From Sarcomyxa edulis (taxonomy: Eukaryota; Basidiomycota; Agaricomycetes; Agaricales; Mycenaceae): a stretch of DNA of 64,000 nucleotides. The stretch lies in assembly GCA_009761415.1 (NCBI GenBank), contig QUOL01000009.1:496001-560000 (forward strand). The letters are read 5' to 3'. A program made the position numbers and the translations under genes. How positions within the stretch are numbered: the stretch's first letter is position 1; each line of letters opens with the position of its first letter. This document shows positions 61,460 to 64,000 of this stretch, in pieces. The notes beneath the pieces are model-generated. The model made no database searches. It was given only the letters and a program-made list of their open reading frames with translations, and was not told where the DNA came from.

Positions 61460-63365
61460 CTCGCACCCCTGGTCATCCACCCTGGCGCTCGCCGCCTAAT
61501 GCTCCCTCGCCTTATGAACAGCTTGTAGAGTGGTCGAAGCAAGCCCACTCTCAAATTCAAGCTGCTGTTGCAAAGCGTTAGTCTTATTTTCTCAGACTGC
61601 CTTCATGATATCACAGTGCTGATTGATTTCATTATTCCGTAGAGGCTGTTAGCCCGTGAGCGCGATGGAATTCTTCGACTTTTGAATAGCATCACTGATG
61701 TCAGTATGCCATAGGAGTGCCATCAACTGGGACATTGAGGTCCTCACATTACTCGAAAGCGCCGCCGTGTATCTCCGGTACAAAATCTCTTTTTTCCCGC
61801 GTCTTGACAGATGAAGGTAGTACCCGCATTTCAAAATCCAGAGACACCGACAAAGTGTTCGAAGCTGTACTCGAAGCCCGAAAGGGGACCAAGGCCAGCG
61901 ATGAGCGTGCTCTGCAGCTCCTCAAGGACTCGCAGGCTGATATCAAGAAGATCGTGAGTTGCTCATTGTTTCTTCCGTCAGCGGGATTTTGAACAGTTAT
62001 GCATGTACTGGTAAGGCTTCTCTATGGGGTCTCGACTTTGAGGTCATTTGCGGTTTGTCTTCCTGTTGTGTTAGTTCTAGCGCGATTCTGACGTATCCAT
62101 ATGTCATTAGACCTTCTCAAGGTCTGTTTGGACTGATTCTTTCTTCTTGCTTTACAGAGGCTGATTTCTCGTTGATAGTATCATCCCGACGGACTACCCT
62201 TCCTGAATGGCCCATTTGCCGGCGTCTTTTTCTCAAAGGACGCGAAAAGGCCATTTTTGGGTCTAGCCTTCAAGGTAGGTTTCTTGCTTCTCCACTGAGC
62301 CACTTCCTGACTCCGATCATACGTTCGAAAAATATTCAGGGAACAAACGTGAGAGATTGGAGGGAGGTCTTGAAAGACCTCAAATTTGCCATGATGATGG
62401 CCGTCGGGAAAATTCTTTGGAGTTCTCCGATTCATCGAGGGTTCTACCAGACGATGTTCCGCAAGTTCACCATTATAAACGTTATTCCGCTCAGTGCGTT
62501 GGGCTCATACGCCGCACCACATCCTTTTGTTACTAAAATGAAAGAACAGATTATATCAAGTTTATGATTGATGACTTCCTACAGACATACCCTGTCCCTA
62601 CGGGTGTCGCAATCTACCTCCACTCTACCGTCAGTCCCCGATTATCTATCCAGCGTAGTTTGTCATTACTGATACGTTCACGGTTAGGGGCATTCACTTG
62701 GAGGCGCGTACGCCTCCTTGTGTTTCGCTGAGCTCATGCGCCTTTATAACGATCTCCCCGCCATGCCCAGGGAGGCTTCTGAATACGATGAGGACGGTGG
62801 ACTTGCTCTCTTTTTTTCCTCTCTCAAGAACCGTCAATTCTTCTTGCGTGATCTCTATACATTCGGATGCCCAAGGCTGGGCGGAGTAATGGAAGGGAAA
62901 GACTGGGCGTCTCAGTACAAAATGGCTTTGGACAACCATACGGGCCAGTCGTGGCGAGTGGTCAACAAGTTCGATCCAATCACTGCCGTTCCACCCGTCG
63001 TTCCCTTAGTCAGTACTTGGAACCACGTCGACACTGGATATCAAATCAGCGACACAGGCCGTCCTGAAATTCTTCCATCGGAGGTTGGCACACGGCCGGG
63101 AATCAGCATCAAACCTTGGAACTTCCCCTATCATTGTGAGATCAAAAACTGGCTGTGTGAGATTGGCGACGGGTTTAGAAAGAACTGACTACCCATTCTC
63201 TTGTCAGCCACAGCGAAGTACTTCCAGAACCTCTACAACGCATCCGTTGCCGGACTTGATGGCGGCGAAAAGATGCGGATCACAGTTGATTGGGTCGAGG
63301 AGGTTCCTCCTGAAGCGACCTGGGGTGAAATGGAGGCTGAGGCTCAGGCGTTATTGGCTGAGTGA

Positions 63366-64000
63366 TAAACAGTGGCTGGAGGTTGAAATAATGAAGCTCG
63401 CTAAAGATTATCGTGGTCAAGAGCCGATGTGTGTATGTAACCTGTACAATTTTACGCAAGATCGATTTAGTACTAGTCTACCTTCGTAACGGTATAGTTG
63501 CTCGGTGTTGATTACATTCCGAGTCTCTCCTGAGAGTGAGATTGAAGCACGATGGACGGCAAACAAGTTCGCTGCAACACGCCAAAGATCTAAATTTCCA
63601 AACAAAAAGGTGTGCGCGGTGAACACCCGTGTATGCAGTTGGTCGAGATAAGATTAATGGCTCGCGTGAGGTCCTCGGTAGCTATATAACGTTGTGTGAA
63701 GTCGAGTTTTGATTCTTGGAGAGTCTGGCATATGCTCCTTGATATGTCGCATTCAACAGATCGTCGTGCCAGTACATCGGCCTCAGATAAAAATGTTTGT
63801 GCACCGTCGCTTCCTCGACTCGGAGTCTATTGAATGAACCTAAACATCAGCTTGAACAGCAGCATTCCCTTCCACCTCCTCCTTCCGAATCTTCCCCGCA
63901 CGAGGACTCGGACGAAGGGTACTATAATCCTTACCAAGACTCTTATACCACCTCCTCACCACAAACGCCGGCCAAAGCAATCTCGCTCTGACACCCATCT
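63366..64000. other. 3' flank of lipase; possible start of another gene at the edge
   Basis: A plus-strand frame near 63800-63991 reads LLNEPKHQLEQQHSLPPPPS and SPHEDSDEGYYNPYQDSYTT, composition typical of a disordered fungal N-terminus. No family is recognisable and the exon border is unclear; it may be the first exon of a gene continuing past the window. Confidence 0.3.

Larger units (their letters stand above)
49241..63365 (+). pseudogene. Class-3 lipase-like gene split by a gypsy retrotransposon
   Basis: Exon 1 starts at 49241 (MAEIPRIPPDGSFELN) and runs 34 codons to the element at 49343. The frame resumes exactly after the duplicated CTCGC at 61465 with TPGHPPWRSPPNAPSPYEQL. Downstream exons carry LLARERDGILRLLNSI, INWDIEVLTLLESAAVYLRY, a GPFAGVFFSKDAKRPFLGLA block, GTNVRDWREVLKDLKFA, the nucleophile motif GHSLGGAYASLCFAEL (near 62690), LYTFGCPRLGG, the acid region NKFDPITAVPPVVP and a candidate His NHVDTGY. 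The end is AEAQALLAE with the stop at 63363-63365. Without the insert it would be an intracellular triacylglycerol-lipase-like protein without signal peptide. As it stands, translation would run 22 codons into the LTR and stop at 49409. One splice junction near 61580-61640 could not be resolved in frame. Confidence 0.85.

Overview
The window is nuclear DNA from a filamentous basidiomycete, most likely an Agaricomycete. The evidence is: short introns of about 50-60 nt in almost every gene; a tandem family of seven-helix DUF6534-type membrane proteins; polyporopepsin-type secreted aspartic proteases; a fungal Rab18; and an extended RhoGEF. No rRNA, tRNA or CRISPR structure was found. Gene models were built by hand from reading frames, splice signals and family motifs, so internal exon borders are approximate unless given.

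Layout. 1-3.9 kb: two tandem secreted aspartic protease genes on the minus strand, the first cut by the window edge. 5.25-6.84 kb: an EOS1-type N-glycosylation membrane protein (+). 8.0-17.9 kb: three paralogous DUF6534-type genes (+). Two mobile elements separate copies 2 and 3: a 430-bp Tc1/mariner-like MITE (12516-12945) and a complete non-autonomous LTR element of 2.2 kb (13052-15250). 18.1-26.9 kb: a housekeeping block of YPP1/TTC7 (-), DPH2 (+) and TOM70 (+). 27.4-34.0 kb: an alpha/beta hydrolase, a ZIP zinc transporter and an esterase/lipase-like hydrolase, all (+). 34.2-38.8 kb: a large Dbl-type RhoGEF (+). 38.9-44.75 kb: a SulP-STAS-cyclic-nucleotide-domain transporter (-). 45.0-47.8 kb: CFIm25 (NUDT21) and Rab18, both (+).

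49.2-63.4 kb: a class-3 lipase gene (+) split in its first exon by a 12,117-bp Ty3/gypsy chromovirus inserted in the opposite orientation (49343-61459). The element has 510-bp LTRs that look identical by eye, a perfect 5-bp target duplication (CTCGC), an uninterrupted gag-pol frame ending in a chromodomain, and a second open frame of about 950-990 codons between pol and the 3' LTR. It looks recently inserted and structurally intact. The lipase reading frame is continuous across the target site, so the insertion alone can account for loss of the gene.

The most unusual signal is in this element. Hairpins with the same 8-9-nt loop (GGCAACCC(G) on the + strand) but different, compensating stems occur twice in each LTR, upstream of gag-pol, and twice just upstream of the first ATG of the second ORF. 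This looks like a conserved cis-acting RNA element serving both ORFs.
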